A stretch of DNA of 64,000 bases from JBEVJC01 sp040510375 (GCA_040510375.1 JBEVJC010000006.1:62001-126000), one strand, 5' to 3'. Shown: positions 16,310-26,174, counted from the stretch's first letter. A program made the numbers and translations. Notes: generated by a model from the letters alone, not told the origin.

Positions 16310-17557
16310 TCAGCTTTTTTCTTCCCAGACCTGGACCAGGTGTATCAGTGTTTCCACGGCCTTGTTCATATCCTGTACGCTGATATGTTCGAGTTTTGAA
16401 TGGATGGCCTGCATCCCCGTAAATAAATTGGCAGAAGGAAGTCCCATAAATGAAAGCCGGCTACCGTCGGTTCCCCCACGGATACTTTCCATCTTTACGT
16501 CAAGTCCGGTCCGGATGATTGCTTCCTTTGCATTATTAATAACGTCTGGATGCAGATCCAGCACTTCCTTCATATTGCGGTATTGCTCCGATACATGGAA
16601 TTCAAATCCAGCCCTCGGAAACACACGAACTGTTTCTTCTACCAGCGTACGCAGGAAATCTGCCTTCTTTTTAAGGCCCGGGGTTTCAAAATCGCGGATG
16701 ATAAATTCAATCACACAACTTTCTGCATTCCCTTCGATATGCACTGGGTGGATAAACCCACGGCGTCCCTCAGTAGCCTCCGGAGCGAGCCGGTCTTTCG
16801 GAAGTGCGCCCAGGATCTGCCCGGCAATCTTCATGGCATTCACCAATTTGTCTTTAGCATAACCCGGGTGTGCGCTGACACCATGAATTTTTACTGTAAC
16901 ACCGTCAGCACTGAAGGTTTCGTCTTCCAGGCTGCCTGCACCCCCACCATCGAGTGTATAACCAAATTGCGCACCCAGCTTTTTTATATCGACCTTTTCG
17001 GTGCCCTTTCCAATTTCTTCATCTGTGGTGAAGAGGATTTTGATAACACCGTGTTTTACCTGCGGATTTGATACCAGGTATTTTGCAAGGTCCATGATTT
17101 CTGCTACACCTGCCTTGTCATCGGATCCCAGTAAGGTAAGTCCGCTGGCGGTGATAATATCATTCCCTTTCTGGGTTTCCAGATATGGATTTTCCTCGAT
17201 GCGAAGTACCTGGGTATTGTCATCTGGAAGTACAATATCCTGTCCCTTATAACCGGTATGGACAATGGGTTTTACATTGGTACCACTGCAGTCGGGAGCA
17301 GTATCCACATGGGAACACAAACAGATCACCGGAACATTTTTGTCCGATGTTGCTGGGATCGTGGCATACACATAACCATATTCGTCGAGGTGCGCATCTT
17401 TTACTCCCATTTCCAGTAACTCATCCACCAGTACCGATGAAAGGTTTTTTTGTTTGGCGGTGGATGGATGGGTAGATGAATGTGGATCACTTTGGGTATC
17501 CACCTGCACATACCGCAAAAATCGTTCGGATGCGGTAAAACTGTAATTGGTCAACAT
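16310..17557 (-). CDS. pepT: Peptidase T (tripeptide aminopeptidase)
   Basis: A cytoplasmic M20B zinc aminopeptidase that removes the N-terminal residue of tripeptides. The 415-residue length is normal. Metal and catalytic motifs: CSHVDTAPD (~80-88), GSDDKAGVAE (~143-152), TTDEEIGKG (~178-186), TLDGGGAGSLE, and near the C terminus RGGTDGSRLSFMGLP. No signal peptide. The neighbouring SlyD-like gene lies 105 bases upstream on the same strand. Confidence 0.95.
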   Translation of the reverse strand: MLTNYSFTASERFLRYVQVDTQSDPHSSTHPSTAKQKNLSSVLVDELLEMGVKDAHLDEYGYVYATIPATSDKNVPVICLCSHVDTAPDCSGTNVKPIVHTGYKGQDIVLPDDNTQVLRIEENPYLETQKGNDIITASGLTLLGSDDKAGVAEIMDLAKYLVSNPQVKHGVIKILFTTDEEIGKGTEKVDIKKLGAQFGYTLDGGGAGSLEDETFSADGVTVKIHGVSAHPGYAKDKLVNAMKIAGQILGALPKDRLAPEATEGRRGFIHPVHIEGNAESCVIEFIIRDFETPGLKKKADFLRTLVEETVRVFPRAGFEFHVSEQYRNMKEVLDLHPDVINNAKEAIIRTGLDVKMESIRGGTDGSRLSFMGLPSANLFTGMQAIHSKLEHISVQDMNKAVETLIHLVQVWEEKS

Positions 17558-17662
17558 AGCAGAACTCGAGTTTTATTTCAGGAATGGTATCAATCAAGAT
17601 CCCATTATCCTGATGAAGAAAATGCCCGGCAGAGCCAGGCTATTAAAACTGTTTTATTTTTG

Positions 17663-18118
17663 TTACGGCATTATGATCAGTGGTTTTCCGCCAACGATCT
17701 CTACCAATTCAAGATCGAAGGTGAGGTCCTGGCCGGCAAGCGGATGATTGGCGTCCAGCATTACCGCGTCGTCCTTGATTTCGGTAATCACCACCTGGAA
17801 TTGCTGTCCCTGTCCGTCACTCATTGCAAGCGGCATTCCCACTTCCAGCTCCATATCTTCCGGAAAACGTTCCTTCGGCATTTCGATCAGCATTTCAGGA
17901 TTCCTGGGACCATATGCGTTTTCTGCAGGAATAAGAATGGTCTTTTTTTCACCAATGCTCATCCCCGTAACACCATCATCAAATCCTTTGATAACTTGTC
18001 CGCTGCCTACTTCGAATTCAAGGGGATCACGACCTTCAGATTTGTCGAACGTTTCACCATTATTCAGCTTCCCATGATAATGAACCCGTACTTTATCACC
18101 GCTTTTTACCTGTTGCAT
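17663..18118 (-). CDS. SlyD-like FKBP peptidyl-prolyl isomerase
   Basis: A 151-residue cytoplasmic prolyl isomerase and chaperone. The FKBP strands read KVRVHYHGKLNNGETFDKSEG and FEVGSGQVIKGFDDGVTGM; an IF-type insertion domain (~70-125, NAYGPRNPEMLIEMPKERFP) then DANHPLAGQDLTFDLELVEI is diagnostic of SlyD-type proteins. It lacks the His-rich metal-binding tail of E. coli SlyD and ends shortly after the FKBP fold. Confidence 0.9.
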   Translation of the reverse strand: MQQVKSGDKVRVHYHGKLNNGETFDKSEGRDPLEFEVGSGQVIKGFDDGVTGMSIGEKKTILIPAENAYGPRNPEMLIEMPKERFPEDMELEVGMPLAMSDGQGQQFQVVITEIKDDAVMLDANHPLAGQDLTFDLELVEIVGGKPLIIMP

Positions 18119-18249
18119 AGTTTAAATTAAGATCAGAAAAAATTTGAATGGTATGCAATTTAACCCATTTGGGTCAATGCAACCCTTTTTAATCCGTTAA
18201 CTGTCTCAATGGCAGTTTTGATTTGTATAACGATGCTTAAATTCACGCC

Positions 18250-19563
18250 ATGAAATACCTGCTGATATACAGTTTTTGCCTGCTCCAGCTGGCCTGTTCT
18301 GCGCAAAAATCCGGCAAACACGGTGCCACGGAGACTACACTTCCTGCAGCAGAACGGGTGGGTGAATACTTACCGCTGTTGAAGGGTAGGAAAGTTGGCA
18401 TTTTTGCCAACCAGACCAGCCTGGTAGGCAAATCACATCTGGTAGATACGCTACGTAAACTGGGAGTGAATGTGACGGTTATATTCGGACCTGAACATGG
18501 ATTCCGGGGAACGGCTGATGCAGGTGAAAAACTGGCCAGCTATACGGATAAAAAAACAGGGATCCCGGTAATTTCCCTATACGGATCCAAAAAGAAACCT
18601 TCAGAAAAAGACCTGGCAAATGTGGACGTCCTCCTGTTTGATATCCAGGACGTGGGGGTTCGTTATTATACCTATATTTCTTCGCTGCAGGATTTTATGG
18701 AAGCTGCATTCATGGCCGGCAAACCGCTGATCGTACTTGACCGTCCCAACCCGAACGGATTTTATGTAGACGGACCCGTGATGGAGAGTTCAAAATATGG
18801 TTCATTCATTGGCCGGCAGGATATACCGGCAGTGTACGGGATGACCATCGGTGAATATGCCTGGATGCTCATCGGCGAGAAATGGCTGAGCGCCGAAGCC
18901 AATGCCCGTGTGGAGAGCTGGAATAAAAAGACATCACGTGCCGGCAGCTGGTTATTCAGGGTGATCCCCTGCGCCGGTTATGACCATCATACCAAATATG
19001 TATTACCGGTACGTCCAAGTCCCAACCTCCCCGATATGCAGTCGGTATACCTGTTTCCTTCCACCTGTTTTTTTGAAGGAACAGTATTCAGTGAGGGAAG
19101 GGGCACCAGCAGACCATTCCAGCTTGTCGGTCACCCGTTGATGCCAAACACCATGTATGCATTTACACCCAATCCAAATGAGGGCGCAAAGAATTCAAAA
19201 TTGTACGGGCAGGTTTGTTATGGCTGGGACCTTGGTGGCAGCACCGAAGAAGTGCTGGAAAAAACCGATAACCGTATCCAGCTCAGGTGGCTGATTGAAG
19301 CGTATAAACTATTCCCGGAGAAAGACAGTTTTTTTATCCTGCCCACATCAGGTAAAATGGAAGATTCATTCTTTGATAAACTTGCCGGCAATAATGAATT
19401 GTGGATGCAGGTTAAAAAAGGAGTGCCTGAACAAAAAATCCGTGAAAGCTGGCAGCCGCGACTGGATAATTTTAAAAAAATCAGGAAGAAATATTTGATG
19501 TACACTGACTTTGACAACGAAGCACCGGCCCTGAAACCGGGGCGGGAACTCATTTCCAGCTGA
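18250..19563 (+). CDS. namZ: Exo-beta-N-acetylmuramidase NamZ-like lipoprotein (DUF1343, GH171)
   Basis: A 437-residue DUF1343 protein. The family's characterised member, NamZ, removes N-acetylmuramic acid from the non-reducing end of peptidoglycan fragments. A signal peptide ends in the lipobox LACS (Cys16), so it is a cell-envelope lipoprotein. Conserved blocks include KVGIFANQTSLVG, IFGPEHGFRG, SLYGSKKKPS, LLFDIQDVGVRYYTY and LDRPNPNG. It would act in wall turnover or scavenging. No other muropeptide recycling gene is adjacent; fmt follows on the same strand. Confidence 0.9.
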   Translation: MKYLLIYSFCLLQLACSAQKSGKHGATETTLPAAERVGEYLPLLKGRKVGIFANQTSLVGKSHLVDTLRKLGVNVTVIFGPEHGFRGTADAGEKLASYTDKKTGIPVISLYGSKKKPSEKDLANVDVLLFDIQDVGVRYYTYISSLQDFMEAAFMAGKPLIVLDRPNPNGFYVDGPVMESSKYGSFIGRQDIPAVYGMTIGEYAWMLIGEKWLSAEANARVESWNKKTSRAGSWLFRVIPCAGYDHHTKYVLPVRPSPNLPDMQSVYLFPSTCFFEGTVFSEGRGTSRPFQLVGHPLMPNTMYAFTPNPNEGAKNSKLYGQVCYGWDLGGSTEEVLEKTDNRIQLRWLIEAYKLFPEKDSFFILPTSGKMEDSFFDKLAGNNELWMQVKKGVPEQKIRESWQPRLDNFKKIRKKYLMYTDFDNEAPALKPGRELISS

Positions 19564-19664
19564 GCTCGCGGTTTACATTAATCCCTTCCACTTTATATTT
19601 ACAGGTTATGCTTGAATTTAAACTCCAGAATAAAAACGTTGGTCCCAATACTTTCAGTTTTGGG

Positions 19665-20603
19665 ATGTTACCATTCCGCATTGTGTTTATGGGTACGCCG
19701 GAATTTGCCGTGGCATCGCTGGATGCCTTGCGGGTGGCGGGTTTCGAGATAGCAGCAGTGATCACTGCTCCGGATAAACCCGCGGGAAGGGGAATGAAAC
19801 TTACCGAAAGCGCAGTTAAAAAATATGCAGTTGAACATGGATTAAATGTGTTGCAACCGGAGAAACTTAAAAATCCTGAATTCCTCGAAACACTTCGCGC
19901 ATTGAGTGCCGACCTGCAGGTGGTGGTTGCCTTCCGTATGTTGCCTGAGGTAGTATGGAGTATGCCGCGTCTGGGTTCCGTGAATCTTCATGGCAGCCTG
20001 TTACCTCAATACCGCGGTGCTGCACCGATTAACTGGGCAGTGATCAACGGGGAAAAAGAAACGGGTGTGACTACATTTAAACTCCAGCAGGAGATTGACA
20101 CCGGAGAGATCCTGCTCCAGGAAAGTTTCAGTATTGGAGAAAACGAAACTGCCGGGGAAGTGCATGATCGTATGAAGGAGATTGGTGCAAGGGTGCTGGT
20201 GGAGACGGTGCGCGGACTGGCCGATGGGTCATTGCAGGGACAACCACAACCACAACTGACCGATGTTGCTGCCGGCAATTTAGTTTTTAAACATGCGCCC
20301 AAGATTTTTACAGAAACAACCAGACTCGATTTTAATAAAACAGTTCGCGAGGTCCATAACCTTATCAGGGGTCTGTCACCCTTCCCAGGTGCGTTTACCA
20401 GCTTCAATAATAAAACCCTGAAGATTTACCGGAGTATTATGGAGCCGGGCCCTGTCAGCGTTGCACCGGGTGAATATCTCACCGACAATAAAGGGTTTTT
20501 AAAATTTGCATGCGGGGACGGTTATATCCGGGTAACAGAACTTCAACTGGAAGGCAAGAAAAAAATGGGCGTGGAAGATTTTCTCCGTGGAGTACGCGTA
20601 TAA
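19665..20603 (+). CDS. fmt: Methionyl-tRNA formyltransferase
   Basis: Formylates initiator Met-tRNA using 10-formyl-THF. The start at 19665 (MLPFRIVFMGTPEFAV) gives 312 residues, the normal size; an open frame from 19608 adds 19 residues before the family's N terminus and is not preferred. The formyl-transferase motif SVNLHGSLLPQYRGAAPINWA (~105-125) contains the catalytic Asn and His, the Asp is in EIDTGEIL, and a C-terminal OB-fold domain begins near 205. Confidence 0.95.
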   Translation: MLPFRIVFMGTPEFAVASLDALRVAGFEIAAVITAPDKPAGRGMKLTESAVKKYAVEHGLNVLQPEKLKNPEFLETLRALSADLQVVVAFRMLPEVVWSMPRLGSVNLHGSLLPQYRGAAPINWAVINGEKETGVTTFKLQQEIDTGEILLQESFSIGENETAGEVHDRMKEIGARVLVETVRGLADGSLQGQPQPQLTDVAAGNLVFKHAPKIFTETTRLDFNKTVREVHNLIRGLSPFPGAFTSFNNKTLKIYRSIMEPGPVSVAPGEYLTDNKGFLKFACGDGYIRVTELQLEGKKKMGVEDFLRGVRV

Positions 20604-20624
20604 ACTGCTGAGTCTTCACCCTAA

Positions 20625-21707
20625 TTAATAATTCACCCGAACAATAAATTTATCTTCTTCCCTGATGCCCAGGGCTGATGCAGCTGCATTGCTGATGCGG
20701 ATACCAAGACCCTGGTTCTGGCGGATACCATTCATTTCGCCCAGGACTTTTGCATACACCGCTTTATTATTATCCGGATTGATCAACCGGATGATCGTAC
20801 CGGTAGCCACGCCATCCATCAATAAGTAATATTTGGAATCCTGCCAGCCGCTGCTGGTTTTGAATATTCCGGAAGTAACTGTTGTATTCTTTGTTATAGG
20901 CGATACTCTCACCTGCTGCTCGAAGAATGATTTAAAGAATCCATCTTCAGAACTGATTTTCACCTGTCCGTTATTGGAGTTACCCGATTCGTTACCGGTC
21001 TTCACCTGACCATTACCGGAGTTGCCTGATTCGTTGCCGGTCTTCACCTGTCCGGCATTGGAATTGGTTGGTTCGATCACCGGCTTTTCAGGTGCCCGGG
21101 TAATAACTTCCTGGACTACTTCCTTTGTTGGTTCCGTTTTAGGTACAATGGGGTTTGATGCCGGTTTCTCCGTCCGCACAGGTTCCGTTCTTACAGGCTC
21201 GGTCTTCACCACCTGTGTCCCCTGGGGTTCGTCAATATTCTGTTCAGGACTGGGTGAGGTAGGTTTATAATCCTTTGACACCAGGAAACCCACTACCAGC
21301 TTTTCACCGGCCCGTATATTATTATCAGGAAGTTTATTCCAGCTGCGCAGGTTGGCAAGCGTTACTTTATTGTTGGCATTACTCACCTTCATCAGGCCTT
21401 CGCCGGCAGCAGGCAGGTAATAAACAGGGGTACCCTTTGATGATTTCTGTGTGAAATTGGTATCGTTCAGTGGAATATGGAGTATTTGTCCGATTTCCAG
21501 GCCGCTGTAAAGATCGATCTTATTATATGCAGCAATGGTCTTTGGGTTTACATTATAAAGACGGCCGATGGAGTACATGCCTTCTTTTGCAACAACCCTG
21601 TGATCCAGGTAAGGACCAGTCCCGTTATTTCTGACCATCAGTTCCTGTGAAAAGGATGATAGGAAACAAAACGAAATGAGCAGGGCAAGCAGCAATTGTT
21701 TTTTCAT
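20625..21707 (-). CDS. Secreted LysM protein with C-terminal RlpA-like barrel
   Basis: A 360-residue exported protein. A signal peptide (1-20, cleaved before QELMV) precedes one clear LysM domain (~36-80: HRVVAKEGMYSIGRLYNVN) and a second weaker one (~95-140), which bind peptidoglycan. A Pro/Thr/Glu/Asn/Gly-rich linker (~145-250) contains repeats EPVRT and two 14-residue units. The C-terminal ~95 residues resemble a double-psi beta-barrel (GTIIRLINPDNNKAVYAKV, then IRISNAAASALGI) as in RlpA, but the position of the RlpA catalytic Asp appears to be Gly. It is likely a wall-binding envelope protein; enzymatic activity is doubtful. Confidence 0.82.
   Translation of the reverse strand: MKKQLLLALLISFCFLSSFSQELMVRNNGTGPYLDHRVVAKEGMYSIGRLYNVNPKTIAAYNKIDLYSGLEIGQILHIPLNDTNFTQKSSKGTPVYYLPAAGEGLMKVSNANNKVTLANLRSWNKLPDNNIRAGEKLVVGFLVSKDYKPTSPSPEQNIDEPQGTQVVKTEPVRTEPVRTEKPASNPIVPKTEPTKEVVQEVITRAPEKPVIEPTNSNAGQVKTGNESGNSGNGQVKTGNESGNSNNGQVKISSEDGFFKSFFEQQVRVSPITKNTTVTSGIFKTSSGWQDSKYYLLMDGVATGTIIRLINPDNNKAVYAKVLGEMNGIRQNQGLGIRISNAAASALGIREEDKFIVRVNY
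20967..21050. repeat. 42-base tandem repeat inside the LysM gene
   Basis: Two adjacent 42-base units (20967-21008 and 21009-21050), each ending in TCTTCACCTG on the plus strand, with partial copies on both sides. They encode the 14-residue linker unit GNGQVKTGNESGNS. The frame is preserved, so copy number could change without breaking the gene. Confidence 0.85.
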
Positions 21708-21809
21708 ATCTACTGAAAGTTAAAGTGCAAAGATGTGGATTTTTTGCGAGAAGGGATTAACGACCCACACCTGCATTTACCGGAAAAATACCAGGCAAAA
21801 ACCGAATGA

Positions 21810-23198
21810 TTATTCCTTTTCCTTGAGTATGCGCAACTCTTTCGGATAATAATTATTGATGCGGTTAGGGAGGATATTGGCCCAGCCCAGCGGATGATCC
21901 TGGTAACTGACCAGGCACCAGCCCCTTGTTGCCGTTTCAAGCTCGGGATCCTTTCTTTGAAGATAACGAATGGCATTGTCCAGTCCCAGGTCCACCACTG
22001 CAATCGCCGGATTTACCAGCGTGCTCATGGCCAGTGCATGATCGGGTACCAGTTTATCATGTTTTAATTCCCCAAGTAAAATTCCTGAATAAATAACCCG
22101 CAGGTTGATCAACAGGAAATTCATATCGATAGCAAGTGTATCCGGCCAGGCATAGATGGTTTGTTCATGACGGATCAGTTCAAAACCAGCGCAATCGATC
22201 CAGCGTCCTACTTTTTCCGTTTCGTTAGCCGTCAGTCCCGCCGCCTTCTTCCTTGTCTTACCATACGGCTCTGCACCACCCGATTGTTTTTTCAGGACCG
22301 CCATGAAAAAACCTTCCCCTTTAACTTTATAGGGCCAGAACCGATAACCCATACAACCACCGGGTGTTTCCACAGCAGTAATCCCCCAGTCTTCCTGCAG
22401 TTTAAGCGGGAAAGAACCCAGGTCAAAATCTTTTACAAACCAGTCCAGGATCTCTTCGTCTTCTTTGGATGAATAGGAGCAGGTGGAATAAATAAGGGTT
22501 CCGCCTTTTTTCAACGCAGGATAAATATCGGCCAGGATCCTTTGCTGGCGCTGTGCGCAGAGATTCACGTTCTGTTCGCTCCATTCATCGATGGCATCGG
22601 GGTCGCGACGGAAGAGTCCGCTTCCACTGCAGGGTGCATCAATCAGAATCACATCAAAATAATTTTCGAAGCGCGTAAAATCGGCGGGATCATTATGGGT
22701 CACCACCACATTGGCTGAACCCCATTTGATGATATTATCCTTCAGGATATTGGCCCTTGTACGGATAACCTCATTACTCACCAGCAGGCTGTCACTGCTG
22801 ATAAGTGATTGCAGATGGGTGGACTTGCCCCCTGGTGCTGCGGTAAGGTCCAGTACTTTTAATGGTTGGGATAAATCGACCGACTGACCCAGGGCCTGCT
22901 CCAGGAACATACTGCTGGCTTCCTGCACATAGTAGGTACCGGCATGGAACAGGGGATCAAAAGTAAATAATGGTCGCCTGTCGAGGTAATAGCCATAGGA
23001 CGACCAGGGTATTTTCCCGGCACCTGGAAACGTCAACGACGGATCCGGTGGCTTGAGTGGATTAATCCGGACAGAGGTTACCTGTTCGCCCGACTCATGC
23101 ACGGCCTTGAATTTATTGAGGTCAAAGTCTTTTAAACCTTCCAGCGAATCAAGAAGAGATTGGGGTAATAACACGGGCAAATTTACACCGGTATACAT
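21810..23198 (-). CDS. RNA cytosine-C5 methyltransferase (NOL1/NOP2/sun, RsmF-like)
   Basis: A 462-residue SAM-dependent m5C methyltransferase. The N-terminal RNA-binding part contains SVRINPLKP. The SAM motif is LDLTAAPGGKSTHL (~117-130); the two catalytic cysteines are in DAPCSGSGLFRRDP (~186-199) and YSTCSYSSKEDEE (~237-249). The C-terminal ~150 residues resemble the PUA-like and FAU-like extension of RsmF. Likely target is 16S rRNA, inferred from family. It stands alone on the minus strand between the LysM and pnt genes. Confidence 0.9.
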   Translation of the reverse strand: MYTGVNLPVLLPQSLLDSLEGLKDFDLNKFKAVHESGEQVTSVRINPLKPPDPSLTFPGAGKIPWSSYGYYLDRRPLFTFDPLFHAGTYYVQEASSMFLEQALGQSVDLSQPLKVLDLTAAPGGKSTHLQSLISSDSLLVSNEVIRTRANILKDNIIKWGSANVVVTHNDPADFTRFENYFDVILIDAPCSGSGLFRRDPDAIDEWSEQNVNLCAQRQQRILADIYPALKKGGTLIYSTCSYSSKEDEEILDWFVKDFDLGSFPLKLQEDWGITAVETPGGCMGYRFWPYKVKGEGFFMAVLKKQSGGAEPYGKTRKKAAGLTANETEKVGRWIDCAGFELIRHEQTIYAWPDTLAIDMNFLLINLRVIYSGILLGELKHDKLVPDHALAMSTLVNPAIAVVDLGLDNAIRYLQRKDPELETATRGWCLVSYQDHPLGWANILPNRINNYYPKELRILKEKE

Positions 23199-23252
23199 TT
23201 ATGGCAACACAATTAACCAGAAACTATTCCTGTAATTATATATGTAAACACC

Positions 23253-24707
23253 CTATAAATTCTTGATCTCCGCGATCAGGTCCTGCAGAACCTTCTTGGC
23301 ATCGCCAAACAACATGGAAGTTTTGGGTTCGAAGAACAATTCGTTTTCAATACCCGCATAACCCGGATTCATACTTCTTTTATTGACAATGCAATTTTTG
23401 GCCTGGTCCACTTCAAGGATCGGCATACCATAAATGGGAGAATTGGCATCGTTCCTTGCGGCAGGATTAACCACATCATTTGCACCAAGCACAAGCACAA
23501 CATCTGTTGTGGCGAACTCCTGGTTGGCCTGTTCCATTTCCATCAGCTTTTCGTAGGGAACATCAGCTTCGGCAAGTAATACATTCATATGTCCGGGCAT
23601 CCTTCCGGCAACCGGATGGATTGCATACTTTACATCAACACCCTTGCTTTCGAGTAATTTCTCCAGCTCATGACACACGTGCTGGGCCTGGGCTACAGCA
23701 AGACCATAACCCGGTACTATGAAAACCTTGTGCGAATAACTCAGCAGCACAGCCGTATCGCTGATGCTGATCTCCTTATAAGATCCATGTCCCTGTGTTC
23801 CGGACTGGCCTCCTGTTTTATTACCGCCAAAGGAACCGATTAGTACATTCAGCAGCGAACGGTTCATAGCCTTACACATCAGGATTGTCAGCAGGGTACC
23901 GGCCGCACCCACCAGGATACCACCGGTGAGCATTGCCTTGTTATCGTACAGGAATCCGCCGCAGGCTGCAGCAACCCCGGTAAATGAATTGAGGATGGAA
24001 ATAACAACAGGCATGTCGGCCCCGCCTATTGGCAACACGAAGAACACACCATACAGGAGTGCAAGGGCAACAATGGTATAAAAAACATAGGTACTTTGTA
24101 CCGGTATCCAACCGATGAGCCATATGGCAAGACCCAGGATCACAGCGAGTAAAAACAGGTTGAATATATGCTGGCCCTTGAAGGAAAAATCCTTCACGGA
24201 TCCGTTGAGTTTACCCCATGCAATCAGTGAGCCCGCAAAAGAAACCGAACCGATGATAAGACCCGCTAATATAATCAGCAGATGTCCGTGATGTGCCGGC
24301 ATTGCAAAATGATCGGGGTCGAGACCCGGCATAGATTCATATAAGGAAGCCAGTTTCCCCACTTCAAGATGATCAAATTCTTCAATTGAGATCAATGCGG
24401 CGCAGGCACCACCCATTCCGTTAAACAGACTTACCATTTCCGGCATGGCTGTCATCTTTACTTTCTTCGCAGCCATAAAACCAATGGTTCCACCAATGGC
24501 CATACCACCAAAAATCCATCCGTAGTTACCCAGTCGTTGCCCGTCTTCGTGATAGAGGAAGATAGTCCCGAGAACAGCGAGTGTCATCCCCGAAGCCGCT
24601 ACCAGATTGCCTTTGCGGGCCGTAGCGGGATTGGAAAGCATTTTAAGTCCGAGTATGAATGTAACAGACCCGATGAGGTAACAAAGCGTAAGTAGATTTA
24701 ACTCCAT
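23253..24707 (-). CDS. pntB: NAD(P) transhydrogenase subunit beta
   Basis: Membrane domain dII plus the NADP(H)-binding domain dIII of the proton-translocating transhydrogenase, which makes NADPH from NADH using the proton gradient. The 484 residues include about nine hydrophobic segments (1-300) and the cytosolic dIII (~310-484) with VPGYGLAVAQAQHVCHELE, IHPVAGRMPGHMNVLLAEA and GANDVVNPAAR. It is the last gene of a three-gene operon, nine bases after the small membrane subunit. Confidence 0.96.
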   Translation of the reverse strand: MELNLLTLCYLIGSVTFILGLKMLSNPATARKGNLVAASGMTLAVLGTIFLYHEDGQRLGNYGWIFGGMAIGGTIGFMAAKKVKMTAMPEMVSLFNGMGGACAALISIEEFDHLEVGKLASLYESMPGLDPDHFAMPAHHGHLLIILAGLIIGSVSFAGSLIAWGKLNGSVKDFSFKGQHIFNLFLLAVILGLAIWLIGWIPVQSTYVFYTIVALALLYGVFFVLPIGGADMPVVISILNSFTGVAAACGGFLYDNKAMLTGGILVGAAGTLLTILMCKAMNRSLLNVLIGSFGGNKTGGQSGTQGHGSYKEISISDTAVLLSYSHKVFIVPGYGLAVAQAQHVCHELEKLLESKGVDVKYAIHPVAGRMPGHMNVLLAEADVPYEKLMEMEQANQEFATTDVVLVLGANDVVNPAARNDANSPIYGMPILEVDQAKNCIVNKRSMNPGYAGIENELFFEPKTSMLFGDAKKVLQDLIAEIKNL

Positions 24708-24716
24708 AAGATTGAA

Positions 24717-25025
24717 TTACTTTTTCTTCTTGAACATTTCCAGCATACGGTCAGTCACAACAAATCCGCCCACCACATTCACCGTGCCCAGCACTACGGC
24801 AAGGAAACCAAGGGTCAGTGCAAAATAGTTGTCGGACTGGGCCTTACCCATTACAATGATCGCCCCGATGATCACCACCCCGTGGATTGCATTGGCACCA
24901 CTCATCAGGGGTGTATGCAGGACAGCCGGCACGCGGCCGATCACCTCGATGCCAACAAAAATCATCAGGATCACGATATAGATGATCTGTTGGTTAGCTG
25001 TTATCCAGTCGAGAAAACTATTCAT
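24717..25025 (-). CDS. pntAB: NAD(P) transhydrogenase membrane subunit alpha 2
   Basis: A 102-residue protein with three to four hydrophobic segments, corresponding to the C-terminal membrane part that is fused to the NAD domain in E. coli PntA. It includes VLHTPLMSGANAIHGVVIIGAI and FVVTDRMLEMFKKK. Its presence as a separate gene gives the split three-subunit arrangement known from Rhodospirillum rubrum. It lies between the soluble alpha subunit gene (33-base gap) and pntB (9-base gap). Confidence 0.93.
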   Translation of the reverse strand: MNSFLDWITANQQIIYIVILMIFVGIEVIGRVPAVLHTPLMSGANAIHGVVIIGAIIVMGKAQSDNYFALTLGFLAVVLGTVNVVGGFVVTDRMLEMFKKKK

Positions 25026-25058
25026 AGTCTGTGATTTTGGGTTTACTGAAAAAAGGAT

Positions 25059-26174
25059 TTACGATAAAGAGGTTACCCGTTCAGCGATGATCTTTCCATC
25101 AAACGTTACGGCAGAGCCCTTCACCAGGTCGTCTTCCCAGTTCAGGTTGAGTGCCCCCTCTTTCGTAATGATCAGCTGCAGGAAATTCAATACATTCTTT
25201 CCATACAACTTACTTGCATCCGAGGGCATGGTGGACTGGAGTGATGAATTACCAATGATCTTCACTCCATTAAAAACATATGTTTCATTGTTCTTTGTAA
25301 CCGGTGTATTACCACCCGTGGCAGCTGCCAGGTCAACCACCACTGAACCCAGCCGCATTTCACGGAGCATCTCTTCTGATATCAGGATCGGTGCCTTTTT
25401 ACCGGGAATCTGTGCGGTAGTGATCACAATATCTGCCTTGGTTATACTCTCGGTTATCCGCGCCTGTTGTTTCTGTTTATATTCTTCCGTTTGTTCCACT
25501 GCATAACCCCCGGCTTTTGAAACATCTGCTGCACCTTCCACTTCCACGAACTTTGCACCAAGGCTCATTACCTCCTCTTTCACCGCAGGTCTTGCATCAA
25601 ATACTTCCACCACCGCACCCAGTCGTTTGGCTGTGGCGATTGCCTGCAACCCGGCCACACCTGCGCCGAGGATCAATACCCTGGCAGGGGCAATACTGCC
25701 GGCGGCTGTCATAAACATCGGAAAGTAGCGCCCATATTCATTGGCAGCAGTAAGGACTGCCTTATAACCTGCAATATTTGCCTGTGAGCTGAGTACATCC
25801 ATCGATTGCGCACGGGTTGTGCGTGGCAGGAGGTCCAGCGAAAAAGAAGTAATTTTTTTATCCGCCCATTCCTTCATCAACGGAACATTATACAGAGGCT
25901 GGAAAACACCCACCAGTACCACCCCTGGTTTGGCCGAAGCCAGATCGGCAGGTGCATGGATGCCCAGCAGGACATCAGCAGTTGCAATCACTTCATTCAG
26001 GGGATGGATTTCTGCGCCGGCTTTCTGGTATTCGGCATCACTGCAATAGGCTTTTTCACCGGCACCCTGTTCCACCCAGACTGTAATCCCTTTTTTTACA
26101 AGTGCCGCAACGGTTTCAGCTAAAACAGAAACCCTGGTTTCGGGAGAAGGTTCTTTTAAAACACCTATGATCAT
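25059..26174 (-). CDS. pntA: NAD(P) transhydrogenase NAD-binding subunit alpha 1
   Basis: Soluble domain dI that binds NAD(H). I use the ATG at 26174 (MIIGVLKEPSPETRVS), giving 371 residues; it matches the family N terminus, whereas an ATG at 26234 adds 20 unrelated residues. The alanine-dehydrogenase-like Rossmann motif reads LGAGVAGLQAIATAKRLGA (~170-188) and the mobile-loop region follows near 215-240. No membrane segment is present, consistent with the split operon. It is the first gene of pntA-pntAB-pntB. Confidence 0.95.
   Translation of the reverse strand: MIIGVLKEPSPETRVSVLAETVAALVKKGITVWVEQGAGEKAYCSDAEYQKAGAEIHPLNEVIATADVLLGIHAPADLASAKPGVVLVGVFQPLYNVPLMKEWADKKITSFSLDLLPRTTRAQSMDVLSSQANIAGYKAVLTAANEYGRYFPMFMTAAGSIAPARVLILGAGVAGLQAIATAKRLGAVVEVFDARPAVKEEVMSLGAKFVEVEGAADVSKAGGYAVEQTEEYKQKQQARITESITKADIVITTAQIPGKKAPILISEEMLREMRLGSVVVDLAAATGGNTPVTKNNETYVFNGVKIIGNSSLQSTMPSDASKLYGKNVLNFLQLIITKEGALNLNWEDDLVKGSAVTFDGKIIAERVTSLS

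Noticed and set aside
17480..18130. Open frame of 216 codons spanning the pepT/SlyD gap on plus
   Set aside because: Mostly antisense to the SlyD-like gene; no promoter, signal or domain.
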